Assembly: GCA_964445105.1 (NCBI GenBank)
Contig: CAYUJS010000001.1
Span: 1 to 64,000 of the forward strand
Length of the DNA: 64,000 nucleotides
Source of the DNA: CAWBNS01 sp964445105
GTDB lineage: Bacteria; Chlamydiota; Chlamydiia; Chlamydiales; JAJFMA01
Direction: 5' to 3'
Part shown: one piece after another, positions 18,341-25,708 of the stretch
How the letters are laid out: every line of letters starts with the position of its first letter
Numbering within the stretch: position 1 is the stretch's first letter
Position numbers and translations under genes: made by a program
The notes under the pieces: model-generated
Seen by the model: only the letters and a program-made list of their open reading frames with translations
Database searches by the model: none
What the model was told of the DNA's origin: nothing

Positions 18341-18370
18341 TTGACGAAAACAGGGCGGTCGAACTACAAT
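18341..18370 (+). promoter_or_regulatory. Sigma-70-type promoter for the small protein and tRNA-Pro
   Basis: TTGACG at 18341-18346 and TACAAT at 18365-18370 with an 18-base spacer, directly after the porin terminator. Confidence 0.65.
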
Positions 18371-18399
18371 CCGGCCTCTGCTTGTTACAAGGAACCCAA

Positions 18400-18663
18400 A
18401 TGGCGCAAATGCAAAACCTCGTTGAGAACAACGTTATCCGTTTTATTAACGTCACCCGTCGCAAAGATGGTCTCTTCGCCAACTTCAAGATCAAAGGTCA
18501 AAAAGGCGGAACGATGTTTTCCGTATCGATCTCTATCGATATTTCTGCCGCAGAGGTTGACCCCACAGACCCTTTGGAGAAAATCATTGAGGAGTGCGCA
18601 AAGATGGCGGTGCGCGAATTTCAAAGAGCAGAATTCACATTCGAGGGCCTCGGCAACATCTAA
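18400..18663 (+). CDS. Hypothetical protein, 87 residues
   Basis: Not recognised. The ATG at 18400 (MAQMQNLVENNVIRF) has AAGGA nine bases upstream and follows a good promoter by about 30 bases; an in-frame ATG at 18337 would lie upstream of that promoter. The sequence predicts an alpha/beta fold with a GGTMFSVSISIDIS strand and a C-terminal helix (EECAKMAVREFQRAEF). No signal peptide or membrane segment. It is followed at 20 bases by tRNA-Pro and probably shares its transcript. Fair confidence that it is real, given start, promoter and position. Confidence 0.7.
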   Translation: MAQMQNLVENNVIRFINVTRRKDGLFANFKIKGQKGGTMFSVSISIDISAAEVDPTDPLEKIIEECAKMAVREFQRAEFTFEGLGNI

Positions 18664-18682
18664 GCCCTCGCCAAACAATTAC

Positions 18683-18757
18683 CTGGGTGTAGCGCAGCTT
18701 GGCTAGCGCACTTGCATGGGGTGCAAGAGGTCGGAGGTTCGAATCCTCTCACCCAGA
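18683..18757 (+). tRNA. tRNA-Pro (anticodon GGG)
   Basis: 75-nt cloverleaf: acceptor CTGGGTG/CACCCAG, D stem GCGC/GCGC, anticodon stem CTTGC/GCAAG with loop ATGGGGT (anticodon GGG), T arm GGAGG-TTCGAAT-CCTCT, discriminator A. CCA is not encoded. It reads proline CCC and CCU codons. Confidence 0.95.
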
Positions 18758-18831
18758 TTTCTTCAGAACACTTCGACCGTTCCAAAACCTATTTTAATAG
18801 TAGCTGACCGATCTACGTGCGCGCTCGTATT

Positions 18832-19536
18832 TTATACACAGCACTCATAACGTTCCTTTGGTACGATCAGCCCTGTAGCAGTTAGCGTTTTTAAGAGCCG
18901 GTTAGCTTGGAAAAAACTAATACGGCATAAATCAACTAATTCACCTCGTTTAATGGTTTTATGCTCTTTGATATAGCTTATTACCATCTGTTATTGTTGA
19001 ATTGGATCAAACCCGACTTGCCGCACATATCTCGCTTTTTGTGCTATTTTTTTTGTATAAGTTTGCACTTAAGGTGTAGGTACGCCCTCTGCCGGCACCA
19101 TGAGCGTCAATTAATCCTGCTTCCATAAGTTTTCGTAAAAAAACCCTTGTCTCCTGTTCTGACTTTTATGTTGAATAAGTCAGCTCGGCGGTGGTTAAAC
19201 GTCCTTCTAGGCAAAGGCAAGAAAGGATAATTAAACTATCATCGGCCCGTTCGCTCGGCTAAACCAGCATGCTTGCTCATATCAGCTAAAAAACGATTGC
19301 GGGGATGCGGCTTAGCCACGAGAAGATTATCTAATAAGGTTACCCCCTCCACCAACCCTTCAGGATTGGAGATGGATAAGCCGGTGTCATCGATTTGTAT
19401 CCAATAGCAGATCATCACCCTCGGCGTTCGATTGATTCATAATGTCTGGCAATTGCTTCAGACCACTCTTGAACTCGACTTTCAGGGTTTCTCCCCTCGA
19501 GATGGTATCCATTAATTCTTGCGTCTCAGAATCCAT
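18832..19536 (-). pseudogene. Remnant of an AlbA_2 (Schlafen-type) ATP-binding transcriptional regulator
   Basis: Reading the minus strand from 19536 gives MDSETQELMDTISRGETL then KVEFKSGLKQLPD, the opening of the AlbA_2/DUF4062-neighbouring 'ATP-dependent DNA helicase-like' regulators (COG2865). After a large internal loss and a stop, the next pieces read GLSISNPEGLVEGVTLLDN and HPRNRFLADMSKHAGLAERTGR, the conserved C-terminal part of the same family, then winged-helix-like stretches ending ERYECCV at 18832. Frame changes and at least two in-frame stops (after TYST and after DPIQQ) make it non-functional. It lies between tRNA-Pro and the GlmU-like gene. Confidence 0.75.
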
Positions 19537-19563
19537 TGCACCCAAGCGGCATTAATTCTTTTC

Positions 19564-19812
19564 GTTCATGTTCATTTTTATCGAGTCTGCTGTTCGAGAC
19601 TTAAAACCAGCAAATGTTACAATTTTTCGGAAAATTTCAGCAAAATGTCACCATTATTTTTTATCGACAGAATCTGTTCATAAGTGCTGTTCAGACTGTT
19701 CATAGCCATGTTGATGAATGGGCCTGTGTTCATAAATGCCTTGTTATGATCAAGCCATGAACAAGTCACCAACAAGGATTCTCCCAGCAGAGCCCCTGTG
19801 CGCTATGAACAT
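19564..19812. repeat. Cluster of short GTTCAT repeats
   Basis: GTTCAT occurs at about 19564, 19570, 19674, 19699 and 19728, with TGTTCAGA and TGTTGATGA variants between, and the reverse form ATGAAC at about 19757 and 19804. Spacing of the central copies is roughly 25-28 bases. It could be a set of protein-binding sites or chance in a decaying region. Confidence 0.4.
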
Positions 19813-19900
19813 TTCCACAGTGTATGAAGAAGAAGAGTACTACATATATAGAGAAGACCATTACTCAGAATGCTGTGGGAACTTGCCGTATTCGTGGTAA
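19757..19900 (+). CDS. Possible small ORF, 47 codons
   Basis: ATG at 19757 to TAA at 19898-19900. The product is acidic and Tyr/Cys-rich, with the stretch STVYEEEEYYIYREDHYSEC followed by CGNLPYSW. Composition looks coding-like, but there is no clear Shine-Dalgarno and nothing is recognised. It lies in the same direction as the GlmU-like gene 74 bases downstream and could be the end of a lost gene, an attenuator-type leader peptide or noise. Confidence 0.3.
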   Translation: MNKSPTRILPAEPLCAMNISTVYEEEEYYIYREDHYSECCGNLPYSW

Positions 19901-19974
19901 GCTACCATTGTTTTTAGGTTGAATCATATCCATATTGAAGGTACAAGAAGTCTTCTTTTGGTTTTGAGGATCCT

Positions 19975-20616
19975 GTGTCATTTATTCCTGAGCGTTTTTT
20001 TGATCTCCGCCACTTTCGCTACGCTGAGCTGTTTTCCGGCTTGCTGGCCGTTTGGGAAGTACTCTCGAGGATTCACGATTATTTGGAAAGTGTAGATTTG
20101 GGCCGGATAGAGAGTGCGATACCGACTGGCGCTTTCATCGTAAACCCTGCCCTAATTAATATTGGAAAAGGATCTGTGGTAGAGCCTGGAGCCTACATTC
20201 AAGGTCCGTGTGTCATCGGCGAAGGTTGCGTGGTGCGCCACGGTGCCTACATTCGCGGCGATGTTGTGGTTGGCGATCGGTGCGTTATCGGCCACGCAAC
20301 AGAGCTGAAAAATGTAGTGTTGCTGAACGACGCGCATGCGGCGCATTTTGCGTATGTCGGGGATTCTGTACTTGGCAATCAAGTGAATCTGGGCGCTGGA
20401 GTGAAGTGTGCGAATGTGCGGTTGGATCGCAAAGAGGTGAGCGTCTATTGCGACAGTCAGCGCTTATCGACAGGGCTGCGAAAGTTTGGTGCGATTGTCG
20501 GCGATGGATGTCAGATCGGGTGCAACGCGGTGATGAACCCGGGGACAATTTTAGAAAAAGGGGCTGTGGGCTTCCCTTGTGAGGTGTTGTCAGGTGTCGT
20601 GGGCGTCCGAAGCTAA
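19975..20616 (+). CDS. GlmU-like left-handed beta-helix protein (UDP-GlcNAc pyrophosphorylase-related)
   Basis: 213 residues. The GTG at 19975 has GAGG five bases upstream. From about residue 50 the protein shows hexapeptide repeats of a left-handed beta-helix (INIGKGSVVEPGAYIQGPCV, IGEGCVVRHGAYIRGDVVVG, VGDGCQIGCNAVMNPGTIL), the fold of the GlmU acetyltransferase half. The N-terminal pyrophosphorylase Rossmann domain is absent, and the protein is annotated as a GlmU or pyrophosphorylase paralogue in Chlamydia, where it also precedes the prenyl synthase gene. It probably acts on a nucleotide sugar or related acceptor; substrate unknown. Its end overlaps the next gene's start. Confidence 0.85.
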   Translation: MSFIPERFFDLRHFRYAELFSGLLAVWEVLSRIHDYLESVDLGRIESAIPTGAFIVNPALINIGKGSVVEPGAYIQGPCVIGEGCVVRHGAYIRGDVVVGDRCVIGHATELKNVVLLNDAHAAHFAYVGDSVLGNQVNLGAGVKCANVRLDRKEVSVYCDSQRLSTGLRKFGAIVGDGCQIGCNAVMNPGTILEKGAVGFPCEVLSGVVGVRS

Positions 20617-21490
20617 CCAAAAGAATATTCTATTACAATTATTTGGGCCCTATAAAGAGCGCGTTGATGGGGCCATCCGAAGTTACCTAGCAAAGTGGCC
20701 TGAAAAGCTGCCTTTGCGCGAATCGTGCGAGCATGCGTTATTAGGCGATGCAAAGCGTTTTCGGCCCGCCTTGGTACTCATGGTTGCCGAGGCTGTCGGT
20801 AAGGGCTTGGACGCTACGGAAGTCGCCTTGGCTGTGGAGTTCTTTCACACAGCTTCGTTGGTTGCCGACGATCTGCCGGCGATGGATGATGAGGAAGTGC
20901 GCCGCTGGCGTCCCTCGTTGCACAAAATTTACGGTGAGGCGGCAGCTCTGTTGGTGACCTATGCGTTGATTGCTGAGGGCTACAGCTGTCTTTCTAAAAA
21001 TGCGCAGCATCTGTACCTGCGCGGACAATTTACAAAGGCGCGAGCAGATCGCGTCTGCGTCATGGCCCTGGACAATGTATGTGCCAATACGGGGCTGTTC
21101 GGAGCCACGGGCGGGCAATGGCTAGACCTGTTCCCCCCCGATGCAAGCCTCGAAACAATACGCGAAGTGTTTCTACGCAAGACGGTGGCTCTGTTCGAGA
21201 TTTCGTTCGTATTGGGCTGGCTGTATGGCGGCGGCGAGGAAACGCAGCTTGGGCTCGTTAAAGAGGCCGCTAGCCACTTCGGCATGGCGTTTCAGATCGC
21301 CGATGACCTAATGGATGAAGAACAGGATCGCGCGAATGGCAGCAATGTCAACTTGTGCTTGGCTGTTGGGCGCCAGGCCGCACAGACGCTCTTGGAAGAG
21401 GAGGTTATCAAGTATCGCGAGACCGTTTGTCGTTTGGATGTTGCGACTTTTAGCCTGGCTTCGTTAACGGATCTTCTTTTGCAAAGCTAA
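20594..21490 (+). CDS. ispA: Polyprenyl (farnesyl/geranylgeranyl) diphosphate synthase
   Basis: Condenses isopentenyl diphosphate with allylic diphosphates for quinone and undecaprenyl carriers. About 298 residues. The first Asp-rich motif is DDLPAMDDEE and the second is DDLMDEE; FRPALVLMVAEAVG and the Gly-rich NTGLFGATGGQWLDL are typical of the IspA branch. The start is uncertain: GTG at 20594 (MSWASEANQ) has GAGG nine bases upstream, while GTG at 20579 gives five more residues. Either start lies inside the end of the GlmU-like gene, so translation is coupled. Confidence 0.92.
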   Translation: MSWASEANQKNILLQLFGPYKERVDGAIRSYLAKWPEKLPLRESCEHALLGDAKRFRPALVLMVAEAVGKGLDATEVALAVEFFHTASLVADDLPAMDDEEVRRWRPSLHKIYGEAAALLVTYALIAEGYSCLSKNAQHLYLRGQFTKARADRVCVMALDNVCANTGLFGATGGQWLDLFPPDASLETIREVFLRKTVALFEISFVLGWLYGGGEETQLGLVKEAASHFGMAFQIADDLMDEEQDRANGSNVNLCLAVGRQAAQTLLEEEVIKYRETVCRLDVATFSLASLTDLLLQS

Positions 21491-21554
21491 AAAAGGGCAG
21501 TTGGCTCCGCCGCCACTTTGGGCTGGCAATGAGCTCAGATATCTAGAGCATGGT

Positions 21555-22393
21555 TTAACTTTCTTGCTTAGCGTAGAGCCAATCGAAAACGCCGGGGAGG
21601 CGCTCCTAAAAGTAATCGAAGGCCTGGAGATCTTTTATCTGATGTTGCAGCATACTTTTCCACTCGGACGAAAATTCCGATTTTTTGGATGATGCTCAAT
21701 TGTAGCCAGGCTGGGCATCGGCGTCATTTTAAAGGCGCATTTGTCCCTTAGCGATATCAACAGCTTCGCCACATCGACTAGTCGGTGGCCTTCTTGATAA
21801 AGATGGATAACGTCATAGAGATCGCGAGGGCGCTCTCTCTCTGCCAAGGCACGTAGTTTTTCGGCAAAAATCTCTTCATAGGAATAGCTTAAAATTTGAG
21901 GTACTTTGCTCGGATAATCAGAATAATCATAAAAGACAGCGCGCTTGTCAGGCTTAAGTACAACCTTTTCATCTGCTGTGAGATCTAATTTAACGGTGGG
22001 ATAAGGTGCTGGCTGCTTTAAAGGGCCTCGATAAGATAACTTGCCTTGTGCAGACAAGCTGCGGTGGGGGTCCAGCAAAATCATGTTCTCGGGAATTTCG
22101 ATCCCTGACTGCTCGTAAACCCACTGCGCAATCTCTTTCAAAATTGTGCGCAGCGCTTCTTCTTTCATTTGTCGAGGGTCTATCAAGGTAAAATCCAAGT
22201 CTTCCGAGAACCGGTAATGCTCGAAAAAACATTTTTTAAGGCAGGTTCCCCCTTTAAAAATCCACGAATCTTTTGTTTGCGCATTACTTTGGATGCCGAT
22301 TAACATCTACCCCAAAATATAGTCTTTTTCAATCGTAGAAGGTCGCAGCCTGAGCTTTTTTGCTTTTCGGGCGATCTCAAATTTAGTAATCAC
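21555..22393 (-). pseudogene. abiEii: AbiEii-type toxin (nucleotidyltransferase) of a type IV toxin-antitoxin pair, inactivated
   Basis: GTG at 22393 follows AAGGAGG and overlaps the AbiEi stop (CAGTGA). The frame reads IARKAKKLRLRPSTIEKDYILG, then meets TAG at 22307-22309 where the family has Trp (EKDYxxGW). It continues MLIGIQSNAQTKDSW, IFKGGTCLKKCFF, YRFSEDLDFTL (the nucleotidyltransferase core) and YEEIFAEKLRALAERERPRD. Near 21690 the frame shifts by one, and the true C-terminus continues EFSSEWKSMLQHQIKDLQAF to another in-frame TAG, then ERLPGVFDWLYAKQES and TAA at 21555. Two stops and one frameshift: dead, unless the truncated central piece from 22306 retains activity. Confidence 0.85.
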
Positions 22394-23257
22394 TGAAAAC
22401 CTCCTTCCAATCCTTTTGGGATCCATAACCTCCATTTTTTGATCAGGCGCTTGCTTTTAGATGTGGGGTCTAGCTGGGAATTTCCTTGGCTGAGGCGCTC
22501 CAAACAATATGTAATGCTATGGGCTTCCTGGGGCTTTATCTTTGATAAAATAAAGCCTAGGCGTTTAAAAATTGCTCTGTTCTGCATTTTGTCAGCGTAT
22601 TGGAGCAATATATCTAGGTTGCAATTGTCCGAGGATAGGTATTGTTGGAAAAAATCGACCACAGAACGAATCCCTCCACCGATAGATGGATCATCCAACA
22701 TGTCGACAATTGTTTTGTGGGGATCTGACACCTGAACTTTCATTTGGTCCTTCCAAACGCTCCTAAGCCCGAACATATCCTTGGGTGCGATTTTTTTTAT
22801 CAAAAATGCCAAGCCTTCTACTGACTGTTCTTTATGATTTAGGCGTCTGGAGGTCAAAAAAATAGTCGATTCGAAAATTTGTTCGGTAAAATCCCAATAC
22901 TGGGCCGCTGACCACCCGCCGATGTAGCAGGGTGAGAAGATTTGCAAAGCCACCACCCAAGGATCTAGAAGGCCCTCATCCGGGGCTCCGGCTGCTAAGT
23001 CTACCGGAAAATAAAGCCCCCCGCCTAACCCTCCGCAACCACCCGTTTTTTGCCCATGAGGACAAGTACAACCTTGCTTGCTCTCTAGATGCGTTTAAGG
23101 CGTGTGCGACGAAATCAACAGATACACAGCCCTTTGAATCGCGCAGCACGTCTGAAAGCCGCCTACGAGACAGCCTGCCTAATCCAGCTAATTCATCCAT
23201 ATGCAAAAAACTCTGTTCTCCGTGGTTTAAGATATATCGCACGAGCTTTTCTCGCAT
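22390..23257 (-). pseudogene. abiEi: AbiEi-type antitoxin/regulator, frameshifted in a G-run
   Basis: The N-terminal winged-helix part starts MREKLVRYILNHGEQSF at 23257 and runs to WAKNGWLRRVRRG. At a run of six Gs near 23015 the frame slips by one; the other frame continues LYFPVDLAAGAPDEG, LLDPWVVALQIFSPCYIGGW and then VQVSDPHKTIVDMLDDPSIG, the AbiEi C-terminal half, to the stop at 22390. One G fewer restores a single gene of about 289 residues. It may be a real pseudogene, a phase-variable tract or a base-calling error. AbiEi binds its own promoter and neutralises AbiEii. The stop overlaps the abiEii GTG. Confidence 0.85.
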
Positions 23258-23575
23258 ATCTTCTGCGGTTGCAGTATACCCTCCCTTGAATCGCCCCGCG
23301 CCTCTGAGAGCCGCCGTAGCCTGCCCAATTCACCCATATGCAAAAAAACTTTATTACCCGCGGCTTAGATGTGTCGTATGGGTATATTATAATCAAAGAA
23401 AATAGCTTTTATCTTATGTTTTCTGTGGTTGTAGTATACCCTACTTTGAATCGCGCCGGCAGACCCGTGTGCAAAAAATTCTGTTTTGTGGCTCAGATGT
23501 ATTGGTATATTGTAACCAAAGAAAATAGCTTTTATCCTATATTTTCTACAGTTGTAGTATGCCTTTCTGTCGCGA
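23131..23575. repeat. Three imperfect tandem units of about 120-160 bp upstream of abiEi
   Basis: The block TTGAATCGC recurs at about 23134, 23286 and 23446, each preceded by a GTTGCAGTATACC or GTTGTAGTATACC block, with a related TATGCCTTTCTGTCGCG at 23560. CATATGCAAAAAA and GAAAATAGCTTTTATC also recur. The first unit is the coding sequence for the abiEi N-terminus; the others are decayed duplicates of it plus the upstream region. Each upstream unit carries a TATAAT or TACAAT on the minus strand that could act as a -10. Confidence 0.7.
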
Positions 23576-23951
23576 AAGAGAAGGTCTGCAGGAGCCCCAG
23601 TTTATGCGTCATATGGGACGCTTATTTTGTTTCGGCTGCGGTTTTCTGGCAACGAAAGCAGAGCTCACGCAAGCTACTAAAGGATGGTTTGACTCATGGC
23701 CGGCTTTGGCTAAAAACTTAATGCTTTGTGCAGACAGCGAGTCGGTCCTTCCTGTGCAGACCCGATTCAAAGCCCCTTTTTCGATGGAAAAAAAGATCTT
23801 CTGGATTTACTGTTAAAGCAAGAAATTACTGCAAAGAGGTCTGCAATTTTTTGAAGTTTCTCAAGAAGCTGGAATGCTCGTTCGAGCCCGTAATGCGCGG
23901 ATGAAGCGAGAGGCTGCGCCCTCGATCTATCAGCAGCCCTTGTCTTCGTAA
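23559..23951 (+). pseudogene. Unidentified gene remnant with two homopolymer frame slips
   Basis: ATG at 23559 opens FRHMGRLFCFGCGF-like sequence (QFMRHMGRLFCFGCGFLAT) and runs coherently to about 23780. Two slips are needed to keep a coding-like product: one at CCCCTTTTTCG near 23778, giving DGKKDLLDLLLKQEITAKRS, and one at AATTTTTTGAAG near 23853, giving EVSQEAGMLVRARNARMKRE and a TAA at 23949-23951. Both slips are at T-runs. The product would be about 130 residues and matches nothing I know. It is convergent with recA. Confidence 0.4.
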
Positions 23952-23956
23952 AAAGC

Positions 23957-23988
23957 GGCAGTTGGTCTCATTGCTGGCGCCAACTGCC
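23957..23988 (-). terminator. Terminator of recA
   Basis: GGCAGTTGG and CCAACTGCC form a 9-bp stem 12 bases after the recA stop, followed in the minus direction by GCTTTTTAC. The loop is 13-14 bases. Confidence 0.75.
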
Positions 23989-23999
23989 TTCTTTAAGGA

Positions 24000-25061
24000 T
24001 TACCCTGCCGTGGCGGCTTCTTCTGTAACTTTTGCCATGAGAAGGGGGTCTACGCGATGTTTTTGGTAGTGTTCGCGCACTTGGGCGTCGATCTCTTCCA
24101 GGAGCTTACTGTTATTTTTGAGCTCTTCTCGCACAGCCTCGCGGCCTTGCCCTAGGCGCTGGCCCTTATAGCTAAACCAAGCGCCTTTTTTCTCGATGAT
24201 TCCAAAGGCTGTGCCCATGTCGATCAGGGAGCCGGTGCGTGAGATGCCTTCGTTGAAGAGGATATCAAATTCAGCGATCTGGAAAGGAGGAGCCATCTTA
24301 TTTTTTACGACCTTGACCTTGATGCGGTTGCCGACTTCGCTGTTATCGGCACCTTTGATCCCGCCGGTGCGTCGGATGTCGAGGCGAATAGAAGAGTAGA
24401 ATTTAAGGGCTCGGCCGCCGGTGGTGGTTTCTGGGTTGCCGTACATTACGCCAATTTTTTCGCGAATCTGGTTAATGAAAACGGCGCAGGTATTGCTTTT
24501 GGATAGGGTAGCGGTCAGTTTTCTCAGGGCTTGAGACATCATACGCGCCTGCAGGCCTACGAAAGCGTCGCCGATTTCTCCTTCGAGCTCTGATTTGGGC
24601 ACAAGGGCTGCCACGGAGTCGATGACGATGACATCGACTGCATTTGAGCGGGCCAGCATTTCGGCGATGTTCAGGGCCTCTTCTCCGCTGTCGGGTTGGC
24701 AAATCATTAGATCGTCTAGGTTGACGCCGATTCTGCGAGCGTAACCAGGGTCTAAAGCGTGTTCGGCATCGATGTAGGCTGCGAGTCCGCCTGTTTTTTG
24801 CGCGTTGGCTACGATGTGCAGCGCTAGGGTAGATTTACCAGAAGACTCTGGGCCGAAAATTTCGACGACGCGCCCGCGCGGCACCCCGCCAATACCAACA
24901 GCGATATCCAACGCTAGGGCTCCTGTACTGATGACGCTAATTTCTCGTCGAGCGGCAGATGCGCCCAGCGACATGATTGCGCCTTCTCCGAACTGTTTAC
25001 GGATTTGACCTACGGCCAGTTCGAGAGCTTTTCTACGTTCTGCATCGGGTGCCTGCGCCAT
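24000..25061 (-). CDS. recA: Recombinase RecA
   Basis: Strand-exchange ATPase that also activates LexA-type cleavage where present. 353 residues, standard length. Walker A GPESSGKST at about 70-78, VDAEHAL-type segment as YIDAEHALDPGYA, Walker B VIVIDSVAALVPK, the L2 loop region FINQIREKIGVMYGNPETTTGG, and a C-terminal acidic-poor tail. Upstream sequence GAGGTTAGGAAC before the ATG gives a plausible Shine-Dalgarno. It is the last gene before a terminator; the cbb3 operon upstream on the same strand is separated by about 205 bases. Confidence 0.97.
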   Translation of the reverse strand: MAQAPDAERRKALELAVGQIRKQFGEGAIMSLGASAARREISVISTGALALDIAVGIGGVPRGRVVEIFGPESSGKSTLALHIVANAQKTGGLAAYIDAEHALDPGYARRIGVNLDDLMICQPDSGEEALNIAEMLARSNAVDVIVIDSVAALVPKSELEGEIGDAFVGLQARMMSQALRKLTATLSKSNTCAVFINQIREKIGVMYGNPETTTGGRALKFYSSIRLDIRRTGGIKGADNSEVGNRIKVKVVKNKMAPPFQIAEFDILFNEGISRTGSLIDMGTAFGIIEKKGAWFSYKGQRLGQGREAVREELKNNSKLLEEIDAQVREHYQKHRVDPLLMAKVTEEAATAG

Positions 25062-25190
25062 GTTCCTAACCTCTAGTTAAGTCTATTTTGAAGGCGCTAG
25101 AATACTGCACAAGGGGAATAATGGCAAGGAACGCTAATTGTATCAATAACTATCCAAAAGGTTTCTCTAACGATCCGAGGAATGCCTTTC

Positions 25191-25216
25191 GGCCCGCTGG
25201 CGAGCCTGTTTTTTTT
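25191..25216 (+). terminator. Terminator-like hairpin, probable fragment of the dispersed repeat
   Basis: GGCCCGC-TG-GCGAGCC followed by a T and then eight Ts on the plus strand. The sequence is nearly the same as the hairpin at 9740-9765, and the preceding bases also resemble the repeat end. No plus-strand gene reaches it; it lies between the cbb3 operon and recA. Confidence 0.45.
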
Positions 25217-25266
25217 GACTACTTAAGGCGCCGTTTTAAAGGGGTCCGTATGCGCAAGCTTTGGGC

Positions 25267-25539
25267 TCAGGGCGCTCCATTCCCTTTTCTTAGGCCTGGT
25301 TCGGTTTTCCAGGGATAGGTGGTGTTGGCAGCTTGTTGCAGTCCGCGCCAGCCGCCCTCGTCAAACTGTGGGACAGTACTGCCATTCCAAAAGAGAAACA
25401 GCCAGACAAAAGCCCAGCAGAGAGTTATGGTGTAGAGGACCAGTAGCCAGCGTGGGAATGGCGCATGTGCCTCTTTAGGGATGGGATTTTCCTGGTCATC
25501 CAGGAGAGTGAATTGTGAGGAGTCTTCATTGAGAGCCAC
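25267..25539 (-). CDS. CcoP-like membrane subunit lacking cytochrome c domains
   Basis: 90 residues. The segment NPIPKEAHAPFPRWLLVLY then a hydrophobic helix ending WLFLFW matches the N-terminal transmembrane part of CcoP, where NP(I/L)PRWW precedes the helix. There is no CXXCH, so the two haem c domains that normally follow are absent. The frame ends just after a short GGWRGLQQAA stretch. It is the last gene of the operon; its GTG lies 14 bases inside the ccoQ end. Either a short subunit specialised in this lineage or a natural truncation. Could also be viewed as an unrelated small cbb3 subunit. Confidence 0.6.
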   Translation of the reverse strand: MALNEDSSQFTLLDDQENPIPKEAHAPFPRWLLVLYTITLCWAFVWLFLFWNGSTVPQFDEGGWRGLQQAANTTYPWKTEPGLRKGNGAP

Positions 25540-25708
25540 GATCGTCCATCTCCATCATTCTTTTTTTCGGTTCTTCGTCCATATCTAGACGGTCTTTTTT
25601 CCATAGGTATAAAAAGATCACTAAGGCGCCGCTCACCATTGCGAACAGTACGCTGAAACGCAGCAGGTCGCCGTAGACGCCAAAGGCGTCTGGTTGGTTA
25701 GGGATCAT
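25526..25708 (-). CDS. ccoQ: CcoQ/FixQ-like small subunit of cbb3 oxidase
   Basis: 60 residues with one transmembrane helix (LRFSVLFAMVSGALVIFLYLW) followed by the charged tail KKDRLDMDEEPKK, the layout of CcoQ, which stabilises the cbb3 complex. Position between ccoO and the CcoP-like gene matches the usual ccoNOQP order. Start overlaps the ccoO end by 11 bases. Confidence 0.75.
   Translation of the reverse strand: MIPNQPDAFGVYGDLLRFSVLFAMVSGALVIFLYLWKKDRLDMDEEPKKRMMEMDDRGSQ

Noticed and set aside
20208..20620. Additional frames of over 100 residues inside the GlmU-like gene
   Set aside because: Arg/Cys-rich shadows of the hexapeptide-repeat coding sequence.
23131..23575. Tandem units considered as a CRISPR array
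   Set aside because: Units are 120-160 bases, imperfect and contain coding sequence; no short identical repeats with unique spacers and no cas genes.
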